64,000 bases of DNA, from positions 62,001 through 126,000 of the forward strand of contig DASUNM010000005.1 of assembly GCA_036277115.1 (NCBI GenBank). The letters run 5' to 3'. The stretch's first letter is position 1, and each line of letters begins with the position of its first letter. The stretch comes from Pyrinomonadaceae bacterium (lineage in GTDB: Bacteria > Acidobacteriota > Blastocatellia > Pyrinomonadales > Pyrinomonadaceae). The notes under the pieces were generated by a model, which was given only the letters and a program-made list of their open reading frames with translations, searched no databases and was not told the DNA's origin. The translations under genes and the position numbers were made by a program. This document shows positions 25,710-33,649 of this stretch, one piece after another.

Positions 25710-25929
25710 GTTGGTTTTCGACTACCGGTAAGGTGCGATCTCGAGCGGTTTCTTTTAATATGCGCCGGGAGTTTTTCGAGAAGACCCATTGGCTAACTGT
25801 GAGTCTGTCCATCCAAAAGCCGATAAGGCTCGTTGGAAAAACTTAGCCGAGCTTACTCATCAGGAATCTTGGACCCACGCGCCCGTGCCAGCGCAGTCAG
25901 CCGCTCTTAGTAAACCTCTATAAGCACAC

Positions 25930-26364
25930 TCAACGTCGATTACGATCCCAGTCAATGGCTTTGTCAATGCGATCCGCAACTTGCCCAAGACCATAGACCG
26001 CGCTCCCAACGGCGCCAACACCTAGCATCCAGCGGCTCTCAGGCGGCCAATAGGGTGCTAATTCAAACATCACCTGGTTGAAATTGTAAGAAGCCGGATT
26101 GGTTTGCTTCCACGCAGCTTTAGCCATTTCCCAGATCAGTTCTGAAATTAGATCGCCAAGCGACTTCTGCGGTTGCGGAGGAGGCACGACGGGGCCGAAC
26201 TGAAACGTAAGTGGATTTGTCGGTTCGATTTGCGACAGCGGCGGCAGACTCACTAATAATTCTGGCGTTATCGCATAAGAATGTAGAGAAGGTGTTTTGA
26301 CTAGCGGTTTCTTGATTTGTGATCGCTTATACCCGCCGCGTTTTCTTTGCGTTGTTCTATCCAT
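25930..26364 (-). CDS. Small protein of unknown function upstream of Qat
   Basis: 144 residues. A basic start (MDRTTQRKRGGYKRSQIKK) leads into a proline-rich stretch (PPLSQIEPTNPLTFQFGPVV), a helix (LGDLISELIWEMAKAAWK) and a glycine/valine hydrophobic segment (MLGVGAVGSAVYGLGQVAD) near the end. I do not recognise it. It starts 17 bp after the stop of the XRE-ImmA gene and ends 220 bp before qatA, all on one strand. It may belong to the regulator unit or be an accessory Qat gene. Confidence 0.65.
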   Translation of the reverse strand: MDRTTQRKRGGYKRSQIKKPLVKTPSLHSYAITPELLVSLPPLSQIEPTNPLTFQFGPVVPPPQPQKSLGDLISELIWEMAKAAWKQTNPASYNFNQVMFELAPYWPPESRWMLGVGAVGSAVYGLGQVADRIDKAIDWDRNRR

Positions 26365-26381
26365 ACAGTCGTTCCCCCTGA

Positions 26382-27614
26382 CTAGGCTGGTTTCTTTGGC
26401 TCGAAATCGACAACGTTTGCGCCCCTCTCGGCGTTTGTCGGCTGTGCAACTAGCTTCAAGGTGGGAAGATGCCTAACATTGCCGAAATTAGGATCGAAGT
26501 ATCCCTCCGGGAGGTTCATAAGCTTTTCTATGTCGCGCTGCTTGTAAGGTAGCTCATGCAGTATTTCTGCTTTCGTCTTAATGTTTGCGTCTATGATCAT
26601 GTCAAAGCAGTCTTTCATCAGACGCGGGCTTTCGAAAGGCATAATGTCATCTTTCGGTTCGGCGTGTTTCCATCGGCGGTTATAGTAGATATAGAGTCTC
26701 CGCGTTTGATCTTCGTCAATCATTCCCAGCTGGCTACACCGCATAATCATCGCTTTGACCGAGACCTTCCATCGTTCCTTCAGCGATAACAACGCCTCTA
26801 GGGATGTCATCCACACATCAGCACGGAAAGAATCGGCAGGCATCAGAAAAGCCGAAGCGAATCGAAACGCTTGATGCTCAACTAGAGAGTGTTTTTTCGT
26901 CTTGTCCTTATCTTCCAAGTACTTCTTGCTAAGGTGCGAATGCAAAATCAAATGTCCAAGTTCATGAGCGGCATCCAAACGCGAACGCACGGCCGTGCTA
27001 TCGTCAGTCCCCAAAAAGATATGAAAAGACTTGTCAAATTCAGAAACGTTTGAAAAGGCATCTAGCCTGCCAGATGCGAGATCGCCATAAGTCACCAAGA
27101 TCCCGTTGTTCTCTAATTCGCGAGTCAGATCGTCGATAGGCAGCATACCTAATCCCCAAAACCGCCTAAGCTTCAGCGTGATCTCTTCAACGTCACGATC
27201 CGTGAGTAAAAACGGATCGTCAGGGATCGCAAGTTCCTCTCGTGTTGGAAGATTCACGGGAGGCAATTCAAGAAACTGCTTTAGATATTCGTCAGCGATC
27301 CACTTTGCCCAATTTAGTTTGCGCTCTGCAGTGATGCGACTCGTCTTCGTAGCGGCATGTCGCGAACGCCAAAACACCGGATTGCTAATCTTGCGAGGGA
27401 TCGGAATAAAGAAAAAGGATTCCTTAACTTTCAGTTGCTCTGCCATTCGCATGACCATCTCATGACGGGGCTTCATTGCATTGCTTTCATAATGACTCAC
27501 AGCTTTAACGCTGAGATCGAGTAAGTCCGCAAGTGCAGACTTAGTCATGATTCCCCTGGCTTCTCTTGCTTCCGTCAGCCGTTCGCCGACAAATCCACTT
27601 ACACCAATGGTCAA
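26382..27614 (-). CDS. XRE-family regulator fused to ImmA/IrrE metallopeptidase
   Basis: 410 residues. An N-terminal helix-turn-helix (about 8-65, LTEAREARGIMTKSALADLL and VSHYESNAMKPRHEM) is followed by an ImmA/IrrE domain with the zinc motif AAHELGHLILH near residue 218 and a later helical part. In ICEBs1 ImmA and Deinococcus IrrE, such peptidases cleave a repressor on a stress signal; single-chain XRE-ImmA proteins are common in mobile elements and TA-like loci. It follows the unknown 235-residue gene by 20 bp and precedes the 144-residue gene and Qat. It could control all of them; a palindrome at 28364-28389 is a candidate site. Confidence 0.9.
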   Translation of the reverse strand: MTIGVSGFVGERLTEAREARGIMTKSALADLLDLSVKAVSHYESNAMKPRHEMVMRMAEQLKVKESFFFIPIPRKISNPVFWRSRHAATKTSRITAERKLNWAKWIADEYLKQFLELPPVNLPTREELAIPDDPFLLTDRDVEEITLKLRRFWGLGMLPIDDLTRELENNGILVTYGDLASGRLDAFSNVSEFDKSFHIFLGTDDSTAVRSRLDAAHELGHLILHSHLSKKYLEDKDKTKKHSLVEHQAFRFASAFLMPADSFRADVWMTSLEALLSLKERWKVSVKAMIMRCSQLGMIDEDQTRRLYIYYNRRWKHAEPKDDIMPFESPRLMKDCFDMIIDANIKTKAEILHELPYKQRDIEKLMNLPEGYFDPNFGNVRHLPTLKLVAQPTNAERGANVVDFEPKKPA

Positions 27615-27634
27615 CTTTGTTCTCCCCGAAATGA

Positions 27635-28342
27635 CTACTGTTGCTTTTTGATCTTCGGACTAATAATGCGCACCTTTGGCAGCGCGATACGTCGACGTTC
27701 GTTCTGGCAGGTCGTTACGTGATTGATCAGGCTGTACAGACTGTAACGCTCGACATATCGCAACTTCTTTTGCGCGTCCTCGGTGTTCTCCACATCCGCC
27801 ACGCACGGAAACGCAATCTGCATAAACCCGTCAGCCGTGAACGTATTTCCCGTTCCGCGACAACCATGAATGAAATTCCCGTAGATGTTGTTGGCCTTGC
27901 GCAGCTTGTTATTGTCGAATGGCGGTTCGAACAGATTGCCTTGCAGCAGCGACATGTTGATGTTCGAGTTTTGCGCCCGCATTAACGATGGATTCAGACA
28001 CTTCACTTCGGAAGGACTCGCTCCGTGATGATTTGTAAAATGAAAACGTCCCATTTTTACGACCGCGCTCGGAAACCCGTTCTGTTCACACCGATCTACC
28101 CACGACTCCAATCCGCAGTCACTGGCCAACTTCAGAAACATAGTCTGATGCAAATAAAAAAGCAGTTGCCCTTCATAATAGGGAGCGAAGTCTGGATGGA
28201 CTGAGCCGTCCCGTGCGGCAACATGCGCCTCGTTGTAAATCACTGCGCCGCGTTCGCCGTAGCCTTTGAGAAAACGTAAACCGTGTCTCGCCTCAAGCGT
28301 GTCCTCAACTAACATCTCGTAAAGCGTTGATTCTTTTGTCAC
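27635..28342 (-). CDS. Unknown protein paired with an XRE-ImmA regulator
   Basis: 235 residues, starting GTG at 28342 with GGGAG 6 nt upstream. The sequence is mixed alpha/beta (SLYEMLV-type start, then FLKGYGERGAVIYNEAHVAA, LVEDTLEARHGLRF, GRFHFTNHHGASPSEVKCLN) and ends strongly basic. Two histidine pairs (HFTNHH) and conserved-looking acidic residues exist, but no named catalytic motif. The gene is 20 bp ahead of the XRE-ImmA gene. In such pairs the partner is often a toxin or the regulated effector, but here this is only suggested by position. I cannot assign a family. Confidence 0.65.
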   Translation of the reverse strand: MTKESTLYEMLVEDTLEARHGLRFLKGYGERGAVIYNEAHVAARDGSVHPDFAPYYEGQLLFYLHQTMFLKLASDCGLESWVDRCEQNGFPSAVVKMGRFHFTNHHGASPSEVKCLNPSLMRAQNSNINMSLLQGNLFEPPFDNNKLRKANNIYGNFIHGCRGTGNTFTADGFMQIAFPCVADVENTEDAQKKLRYVERYSLYSLINHVTTCQNERRRIALPKVRIISPKIKKQQ

Positions 28343-28363
28343 AACAACTCCCGTAAAGCTGAG

Positions 28364-28389
28364 ACTTCAAAAAGCATACATTTTGAAGT
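28364..28389. promoter_or_regulatory. Palindromic operator candidate
   Basis: ACTTCAAAA-AGCATACA-TTTTGAAGT, perfect 9-bp arms, 21 bp upstream of the GTG start at 28342. Position and symmetry fit the binding site of a dimeric helix-turn-helix regulator, plausibly the XRE-ImmA protein encoded two genes on. No convincing -35/-10 pair could be fixed around it. The rest of 28390-28627 shows no gene. Confidence 0.55.
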
Positions 28390-28627
28390 ATCCTACGCTG
28401 CCGCGTGAAAAATGGGAAGTGTCAAGTTGACTGTCCGCAATTGTGGGAAGTATGTGGCTGACCGCTCTCTCGTGACATGCTCTACCAGACCGCAGTGCGG
28501 GTAGGAGCAATCACATCGTTTGATGACGTAGAATCCGTTGGAAGGGGGAGTGTAGGGCCTTTTGGTTGCACGGGCCGTAAAGATTATGACTTGGGAAGGT
28601 CAAACAATATGAAAGGAACGCGCATCT

Positions 28628-28858
28628 TCATCTTACCCCTTGCTCAACTCTCTCCAAATATTTCGTGATGTGTTCTTCGGAGAAGCGCAACGTTCGACGT
28701 GCGCGGTAACAGGCCAATCGTTTACGTCGGATCTCACGCATGACCGTAGACCGGGAGATGCCGCCACAGAGCTGCTGTACATCTTCAATGGTGTACTTCG
28801 CCCGCTTGAGCTCAAGATTCGGGTTAATCTGCAGTTGGTTAGAAGTGTTCGTTTCCAT
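28628..28858 (-). CDS. Excisionase-like helix-turn-helix protein 1
   Basis: 76 residues of the small MerR-type/excisionase winged-helix class: a helix-turn-helix near residues 20-42 (AKYTIEDVQQLCGGISRSTV), then REIRRKRLACYRARRTLRFS and the wing-helix EEHITKYLERVEQ. Such proteins bind DNA and direct tyrosine recombinases towards excision or act as regulators. It is the first from the left in a run of three similar small genes (28628-29449). I see no partner recombinase directly beside it; the nearest are at 34-39 kb. Confidence 0.75.
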   Translation of the reverse strand: METNTSNQLQINPNLELKRAKYTIEDVQQLCGGISRSTVMREIRRKRLACYRARRTLRFSEEHITKYLERVEQGVR

Positions 28859-28985
28859 GGTTCACTCGGCGCAAAGCGTGTTTTATCTCTTGGTGTTGAT
28901 ATTACGGAGATGTCTTGTTGTTCGAACACCCTCCCTTCTTAGAACTAAAAGCTGGCATTGGTTTCATCGCTCTTCGGTTCATGAG

Positions 28986-29207
28986 TCAGCGACGAGCGAT
29001 CGGCCTCTGCGCTTCCTTCTCCTGCCTTTCGGCGAGTGCAATTACTTCTTCAAGGATAAACCGTACCTGGCGCCGACCATTGCGAATGCGCGTGAGTTCG
29101 TCAGTGCCGGCGCCGCGGTTATACACAGTCTTTTCGGAGCACCCAATGATTTCGGCTACCCGCTTGGCGCTTATCCGGGTTTTTCGTTTGATTAAAGTCA
29201 TTGCCAT
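28986..29207 (-). CDS. Excisionase-like helix-turn-helix protein 2
   Basis: 73 residues. The helix-turn-helix is ISAKRVAEIIGCSEKTVYNR, followed by NGRRQVRFILEEVIALAERQ, where a basic turn precedes a beta hairpin and last helix, as in AlpA/excisionase-type proteins. The end is charged. It lies 20 bp after the third member of the run (29228-29449) on the same strand, so the two are probably cotranscribed. It diverges clearly in sequence from its neighbours, so the run is not a recent tandem duplication. Confidence 0.75.
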   Translation of the reverse strand: MAMTLIKRKTRISAKRVAEIIGCSEKTVYNRGAGTDELTRIRNGRRQVRFILEEVIALAERQEKEAQRPIARR

Positions 29208-29227
29208 TACGACGGCACTTGAAGAGA

Positions 29228-29449
29228 TTATCGGCGCTCGCTGTCTGTTCTCGCCTCCCGCTCAACCTGAGCTAAGTACTGGTCCAAGTGTATTTGTCCA
29301 ATTACGCGGCGGCGACCGATTTGGTAAAAGCCGAGTCTCCGACTCTCAAGAAGTCTCTCGACCGTTGACCGATGCACACAAATCAATTCAGCTACGGCAT
29401 CAATAGAAAAAGAAGGCGCGATCGTAATTGCTTTCTTCGTTTCTGACAT
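29228..29449 (-). CDS. Excisionase-like helix-turn-helix protein 3
   Basis: 73 residues. The DNA-binding unit is FSIDAVAELICVHRSTVERL followed by LESRRLGFYQIGRRRVIGQI and the last helix HLDQYLAQVEREA; this is the typical excisionase (Xis/AlpA) layout with the wing around GRRRVIG. It begins 15 bp after the stop of the small membrane-protein gene (29465) and is followed after 20 bp by the second excisionase-like gene. Regulation of the nearby mobile module is possible but not shown. Confidence 0.78.
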   Translation of the reverse strand: MSETKKAITIAPSFSIDAVAELICVHRSTVERLLESRRLGFYQIGRRRVIGQIHLDQYLAQVEREARTDSERR

Positions 29450-29464
29450 GAGTCCGGGATGCGA

Positions 29465-29806
29465 CTACCCTTTCTGAACACCGTAGATCCGCTTAGCTCC
29501 ATCGCTATGGAAGAACCACCAGCTGTATACGCCGGCCGGCCAGAAGAGGACTATTAGAACGCCGGCTGCGAAGAGACCCAATTTTCGGCCAATTGGTTTT
29601 TGGCGGCGCATCGCAATGGCTGTCGAAAACATCAGAGCCGCTACCAGGAAAACTGTTCCGAAGATGAACATCGCGAGCGGAATCTGCTCCACGTGTCTAA
29701 AATTTCGAGCGATGATCCACGGTGCCCCAATCAAGCCGAGAACAAAGACACTACCGATCAGTAAGTGGATCCCAACTAACGTCTCGTTATGGTCCTTTGT
29801 AGACAT
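29465..29806 (-). CDS. Small three-span membrane protein
   Basis: 113 residues with three hydrophobic spans (HLLIGSVFVLGLIGAPWIIA, LAMFIFGTVFLVAALMFSTA and LGLFAAGVLIVLFWPAGVYS) separated by short charged turns (NFRHVEQ, MRRQKPIGRK). There is no motif to give a function. It heads the unit with the excisionase-like genes, all on the reverse strand, and faces the XRE gene at 30059 across a 252-bp divergent region. In defence islands small multi-span proteins are often effectors, but nothing in the sequence shows this here. Confidence 0.7.
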   Translation of the reverse strand: MSTKDHNETLVGIHLLIGSVFVLGLIGAPWIIARNFRHVEQIPLAMFIFGTVFLVAALMFSTAIAMRRQKPIGRKLGLFAAGVLIVLFWPAGVYSWWFFHSDGAKRIYGVQKG

Positions 29807-30039
29807 CGCTTGGTGCAGACAGCCCTATCGACGAAACTGAACTTTTGATATCTTTAAGGCCTGTCTTCTTTGAAAACTGATCGTTCGAACCAAAATGACG
29901 TTCTTCGGCACCTCTACCAATGGAGGCTGTCGCTAAGAGCCAGAGGCTCGAAAACGCGGCAGAACGTTCTTTTGGGCGTATTCTAGGGACGTACATCCCT
30001 AAAGGCAAGGATTTAGGTCCGATAAACCGAGACTGCTTT

Positions 30040-30058
30040 CTCAGGAGGGAATCCTGAG
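30040..30058 (+). promoter_or_regulatory. Hairpin enclosing the ribosome-binding site of the XRE gene
   Basis: CTCAGGA-GGGAA-TCCTGAG is a perfect 7-bp hairpin ending one base before the ATG at 30059. The Shine-Dalgarno AGGAGGGA (30043-30050) is within the left arm and loop, so when folded the site would be hidden. The 29807-30058 gap also has a 6-bp palindrome TAGGGA / TCCCTA (29982-29999). Confidence 0.6.
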
Positions 30059-30379
30059 ATGGCAGGGACAAGAAAAAGTCGTTCGCGACCCAAGTCTAAG
30101 CGACGCAAACCGGCTAGACTGGCTGAAAAACTACTGCACATTCGGACCCAGCTCGGACTGTCTCAAGGTGAATTAATTAGACGCCTCGGACTAGAGAACA
30201 AGATTGAACGCGATTACATTTCGAAATATGAGCGCGGGATCTTAGAGCCAACGCTAGATGTGTTATTAGCTTACGCGCGAGCAGTATCGAGCGCGGGGCG
30301 TGGCGAGTTCCTTGAGGCGATTATTGACGACGAAATGGAACTGCCTAGTAAAATCCCAACGGTTAAGAAGTCCCGATAG
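30059..30379 (+). CDS. XRE-family transcriptional regulator
   Basis: 106 residues. A basic tail (RKSRSRPKSKRRKPARLAEK) is followed by a helix-turn-helix (LLHIRTQLGLSQGELIRRLG, then DYISKYERGILEPTLDVLLA), the classical lambda-repressor-like fold, and an acidic C-terminus. The ribosome-binding site is in a hairpin. It is divergent from the excisionase-like genes, so it may control them as well as itself. The only other gene on this strand nearby is the SIR2 operon at 39590. 231 bp without a gene follow, then the convergent nuclease-sigma gene. Confidence 0.85.
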   Translation: MAGTRKSRSRPKSKRRKPARLAEKLLHIRTQLGLSQGELIRRLGLENKIERDYISKYERGILEPTLDVLLAYARAVSSAGRGEFLEAIIDDEMELPSKIPTVKKSR

Positions 30380-30610
30380 TCCGCCACCTCCAAAAGTTTG
30401 CAATCTTATGAAGTTGAAGTCTTCTGCGTGATGCCCAGCGTTAGTGTTGGCTGTCCGAAAGTTGCTGCTCCCGCTGCACGCCTACGCAATTGTGAGCCAC
30501 CTCAAGCTACGAGCAGTGAAAAGGATTCCCAGAAACGACCACAATGCTTGCGGAGTGGCACTTGCCTCAGCTGAAATCGATTATGTTTCGCCACAAGCGG
30601 GTGCTTGCGC

Positions 30611-31927
30611 TTAGTATCCGTCACGGCCGGCACGAAGAAGTGCGTTTAGTTGAACGATAGCCTGCTCGTACTTTCGCCGCACGTTTCGAGGACTCAGGTC
30701 AAGTATCTGCGCGATTTCTCGGACATCAAATCCACCAAGAACCACCAGTTGTACTATATGTGCTAGGTCAGAAGGAAGACGACCGACAGCGTCCCACAGG
30801 TCGACTGATTTCTGTTGCCGTTCAAACTCACCAAAAATCGATAAGTCTATATAGTCACCAAACGTTCTGCCTTCGGACAGGACTTCGAGTGGAACGTGGG
30901 ACCGTTCATGCGGGCTGTGCCGCCTAGCGTCACGAATCTCCCTAGCGATGACTCTATCTAATAGGCCCCTTTCATCAGGGATCTTTGTCTGGCTCTGCAG
31001 GACCAGCAGTAATGCTTCCTGTGAAATGCTCTCATAATCCACGGTTTCGTCGCCGAAATCTCGCGCCAATTGGCGTGCCCGTCGCGTAGCGTAATCAAGC
31101 AGCGATTCTAAGTGGGTGCCGGAGTCTCTAATAGTATCTAAGAGGTTCGTTAGGCCTTCGGTACGGCCATCTCCGGGCGAAACGCCGGCGGTGCTTGACT
31201 GTGGAATGAGTGGCGCCAAAACGAGCAGCCTGTCAGGAATCGAAGATTCGAAGCGACGCAAGAGTTCGTCGTAAGGTAGGATCTGACAACCCATAGGTAC
31301 GAGTCCACCGGTTTGATTACGCACAAACTCGGAGCTGATAGTCTTGGTAAGGTGTGAAGACAAACCCATAATCACGAATAGGTGCTGAGATGCGCCGAGG
31401 AAAATCGCGCGCTCAGGGAGCTTTAACGCTCGGGCATAGTGGCTGGCCTGTCGGATGGCAGTGTCCGCTTCTCGGGTAAGAATAACGATATCGTTGCGCG
31501 GCGATGTTAGCACCCGGGAATCAGGACGTTTAAGCTCGATAACCCCGTATCCAGTGATGAGGGCTTTGCTGCGTTGGTAGAAGATGAAGTCAGCTTCGCT
31601 CTGTCCTGGCCGGCCTAGGGGAACTATGTCCGTAGGAGAAAGACGGAGAGGGAGGCTACGGGAAAGTACGTACGGGTGTTCAGTGAAGAGTGCCTGCCAT
31701 TCGGCTTCAGGTGCGTTTTGCAGTAAAAGTTCTCGAAACCGCTCTCTGGCCAAGCGAAGACGTGCGCTGAATGATGCGGGATGTTTCGAACTGGTACGCA
31801 CCGCATCAGCATAACGAGGCCTCAAGTTGACAGCAACTCGGCGGTTCTCATCCTCGTGCCTTACCGCACTCTCAGAAGCGGCATACGTCGACGCCAGTAA
31901 GATCTCATGATGCGTGTAAACTCGCAC
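30611..31927 (-). CDS. Shedu-like (DUF4263) nuclease fused to a sigma-70-like module
   Basis: 438 residues with a GTG start at 31927, inside the end of the SIR2 gene (67-bp overlap); a later GTG at 31801 is possible. Residues 55-240 resemble the DUF4263/Shedu nuclease: APEAEWQALFTEHPYVLSR, then the PD-(D/E)xK triad Asp113 (SEADFIFYQ), Glu131 and Lys133 (GYGVIELKRPDSRV). Residues 275-435 look like a sigma-70 ECF factor: region 2 RARQLARDFGDETVDYESIS, and region 4 RLPSDLAHIVQLVVLGGFDV with REIAQILDLSPRNVRRKYEQ. I know of no described Shedu with a sigma module. It follows the SIR2 gene on one transcript and may cut DNA or act as a DNA-bound switch. Confidence 0.8.
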   Translation of the reverse strand: MRVYTHHEILLASTYAASESAVRHEDENRRVAVNLRPRYADAVRTSSKHPASFSARLRLARERFRELLLQNAPEAEWQALFTEHPYVLSRSLPLRLSPTDIVPLGRPGQSEADFIFYQRSKALITGYGVIELKRPDSRVLTSPRNDIVILTREADTAIRQASHYARALKLPERAIFLGASQHLFVIMGLSSHLTKTISSEFVRNQTGGLVPMGCQILPYDELLRRFESSIPDRLLVLAPLIPQSSTAGVSPGDGRTEGLTNLLDTIRDSGTHLESLLDYATRRARQLARDFGDETVDYESISQEALLLVLQSQTKIPDERGLLDRVIAREIRDARRHSPHERSHVPLEVLSEGRTFGDYIDLSIFGEFERQQKSVDLWDAVGRLPSDLAHIVQLVVLGGFDVREIAQILDLSPRNVRRKYEQAIVQLNALLRAGRDGY

Positions 31928-33639
31928 GCGCGAAAATTAGTCAGCATCGAGTCAATGTAGTTGGCCTCTTGTCCACTGTCTAAGTCAAAGCAGGACCGCG
32001 ACGCGGCCCGTAGTTTCCACGATTGGGGCGCGATTCCTAATACATCGCAGTAATGCAACTGGCGACTGACAGCCAAAGCAAGTTCGGATCGTTCTATGGC
32101 CGTTCGACCATTAGGCGGACGCTTTTCGACCTCGTCCAGAAGCGCCATCGATTGCGCCAAAAAGTAGCCAAGTTGAAGATACCCCTCTCCAGGCTGGGGT
32201 GGGGGATAAAAATCGCCTTCTGCCAAGTCTTCCAGAGGTATTCCAAGTCGTAGTCCCACAAGACCCGCCTGTTGAAAATCAAGCCAGTTTCCTTTAGCCA
32301 GTGCCTCCATTGCACATTTGCGCAACACAAGGACTGAACAGTGACGCAACCATCGACGCAGTCGTGCGAACGTAGGCGGCAGGAAACCGTGCACAGCAAA
32401 GAGTAAGAGAGCTGACTTTAGGAGCATTTTGGCACGAGACTGTTTGTCAACGAGAAAAGCTGCGGCCGCGAATGTTATCCATGAGCGCGAGACTGCACCG
32501 TAGATCCTATAGGCATCGCAAACGTCAAGCAGCGCATCGCCCGCTGCCGCGCGCCCATGTCTCCTGTAGAGTTGCCAGCTCGCTTGTAGAAAATCTCCCG
32601 CGGCTGAGTGACACTTCCCGGCACTTACAAGAGCATGGCCACGCTGGCGTTTAGCGATTACACGATCCAAGGTCCCTGCCGTTTCGATTGTCCTTAGCGC
32701 TAATATGGGGGCTCCGATTCTCACAAGAATTGCCAGGCGCCACTCCTTTAATTGCTCGTGAGTAAATCGCTTTGATAGTGACTGCTGAGTCACAACATCC
32801 ATGCCAGTTGTCAACTTTGCGGGCGCAGAGCCTAGCCACTCGTGCAGGACTGCGTTCATATCGCCGCTCAAAATATGGCCGTCTGAATTTTGTAATAGTA
32901 ATTTGGCATTCACGCTTGGTGGGGCTGGGTTACGGCTGATCCAAACAATCTTCGAGGGTGCGATGCGAGATATCTCCGGACAAAGTTCGAAGTCGCGCCC
33001 AGAATACCCGATAAAGACAAGCGTCCTATGGTCTAGAAGATCTCTTAACACTGAACGCTTCCAAGCGGGTAGCAAATGTTCTTCACCGAGTGTGCGAATT
33101 GCCGTGTGTTCTAGTCCTGGTTCACTAGAGCCATGAATCTTGAAGTAAGTCGGCAGGGAGGGTGCGAACGTTTCGGCATCGTCTTCGGTGACTATTTTCC
33201 GGACTCGAAGCTGAAGTAAACTCAAGCTCGCTTCCAGGCAACAGTCATAATTGGTGGTTACCAATGATGCAACTTCGCCACCTCCCAGCGCTGCTGCTAA
33301 CGCTTTATGAAAGGCGTTTGGAACGTTTCTACCGTACAGTTCAACCAAAAGATCGCCGGCCGCTCGAGGATTCGGACATACTTCAAGAACGTGCTCAAAC
33401 GGCATTTCATTGAACAACTCATGAATGATGGGACGTTCTTCAGCACTAAGAGGAAAGGATGAATCAAACAGTAATGAGTAGAGTGAAGCTGTAAAGTCCT
33501 GTCCGCTTGGCATTCCCGAAGGCTCCCAAATCGACACTCCGGAACCTACGAAAGCCACGGGGGTTTCAGAACGCAGTGAGCGAATCAAGTCGCTCGCCTC
33601 AGGTGATCCGATAATGTGTACGCGTGGGGAGGGAATCAT
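31861..33639 (-). CDS. SIR2-domain protein with long helical C-terminus
   Basis: 592 residues from the ATG at 33639, 10 bp after the coiled-coil gene; the frame is open further upstream (to 33717) but would overlap that gene. The SIR2 fold is shown by PVAFVGSGVSIWEPSG (nucleotide-binding glycines), LVTTNYDCCLE (TNYD), YFKIHGSSEP (catalytic histidine) and TLVFIGYSGRDFE. In defence, such domains destroy NAD+ to stop phage growth. The C-terminal 290 residues are helical and repeat-like (AKRQRGHALVSAGKCHSAAG), like a TPR sensor. Behind the recombinase genes and ahead of the nuclease-sigma gene, it is likely island cargo. The NADase role is inferred. Confidence 0.85.
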   Translation of the reverse strand: MIPSPRVHIIGSPEASDLIRSLRSETPVAFVGSGVSIWEPSGMPSGQDFTASLYSLLFDSSFPLSAEERPIIHELFNEMPFEHVLEVCPNPRAAGDLLVELYGRNVPNAFHKALAAALGGGEVASLVTTNYDCCLEASLSLLQLRVRKIVTEDDAETFAPSLPTYFKIHGSSEPGLEHTAIRTLGEEHLLPAWKRSVLRDLLDHRTLVFIGYSGRDFELCPEISRIAPSKIVWISRNPAPPSVNAKLLLQNSDGHILSGDMNAVLHEWLGSAPAKLTTGMDVVTQQSLSKRFTHEQLKEWRLAILVRIGAPILALRTIETAGTLDRVIAKRQRGHALVSAGKCHSAAGDFLQASWQLYRRHGRAAAGDALLDVCDAYRIYGAVSRSWITFAAAAFLVDKQSRAKMLLKSALLLFAVHGFLPPTFARLRRWLRHCSVLVLRKCAMEALAKGNWLDFQQAGLVGLRLGIPLEDLAEGDFYPPPQPGEGYLQLGYFLAQSMALLDEVEKRPPNGRTAIERSELALAVSRQLHYCDVLGIAPQSWKLRAASRSCFDLDSGQEANYIDSMLTNFRACEFTRIMRSYWRRRMPLLRVR

Positions 33640-33649
33640 GGGGAAGTCT

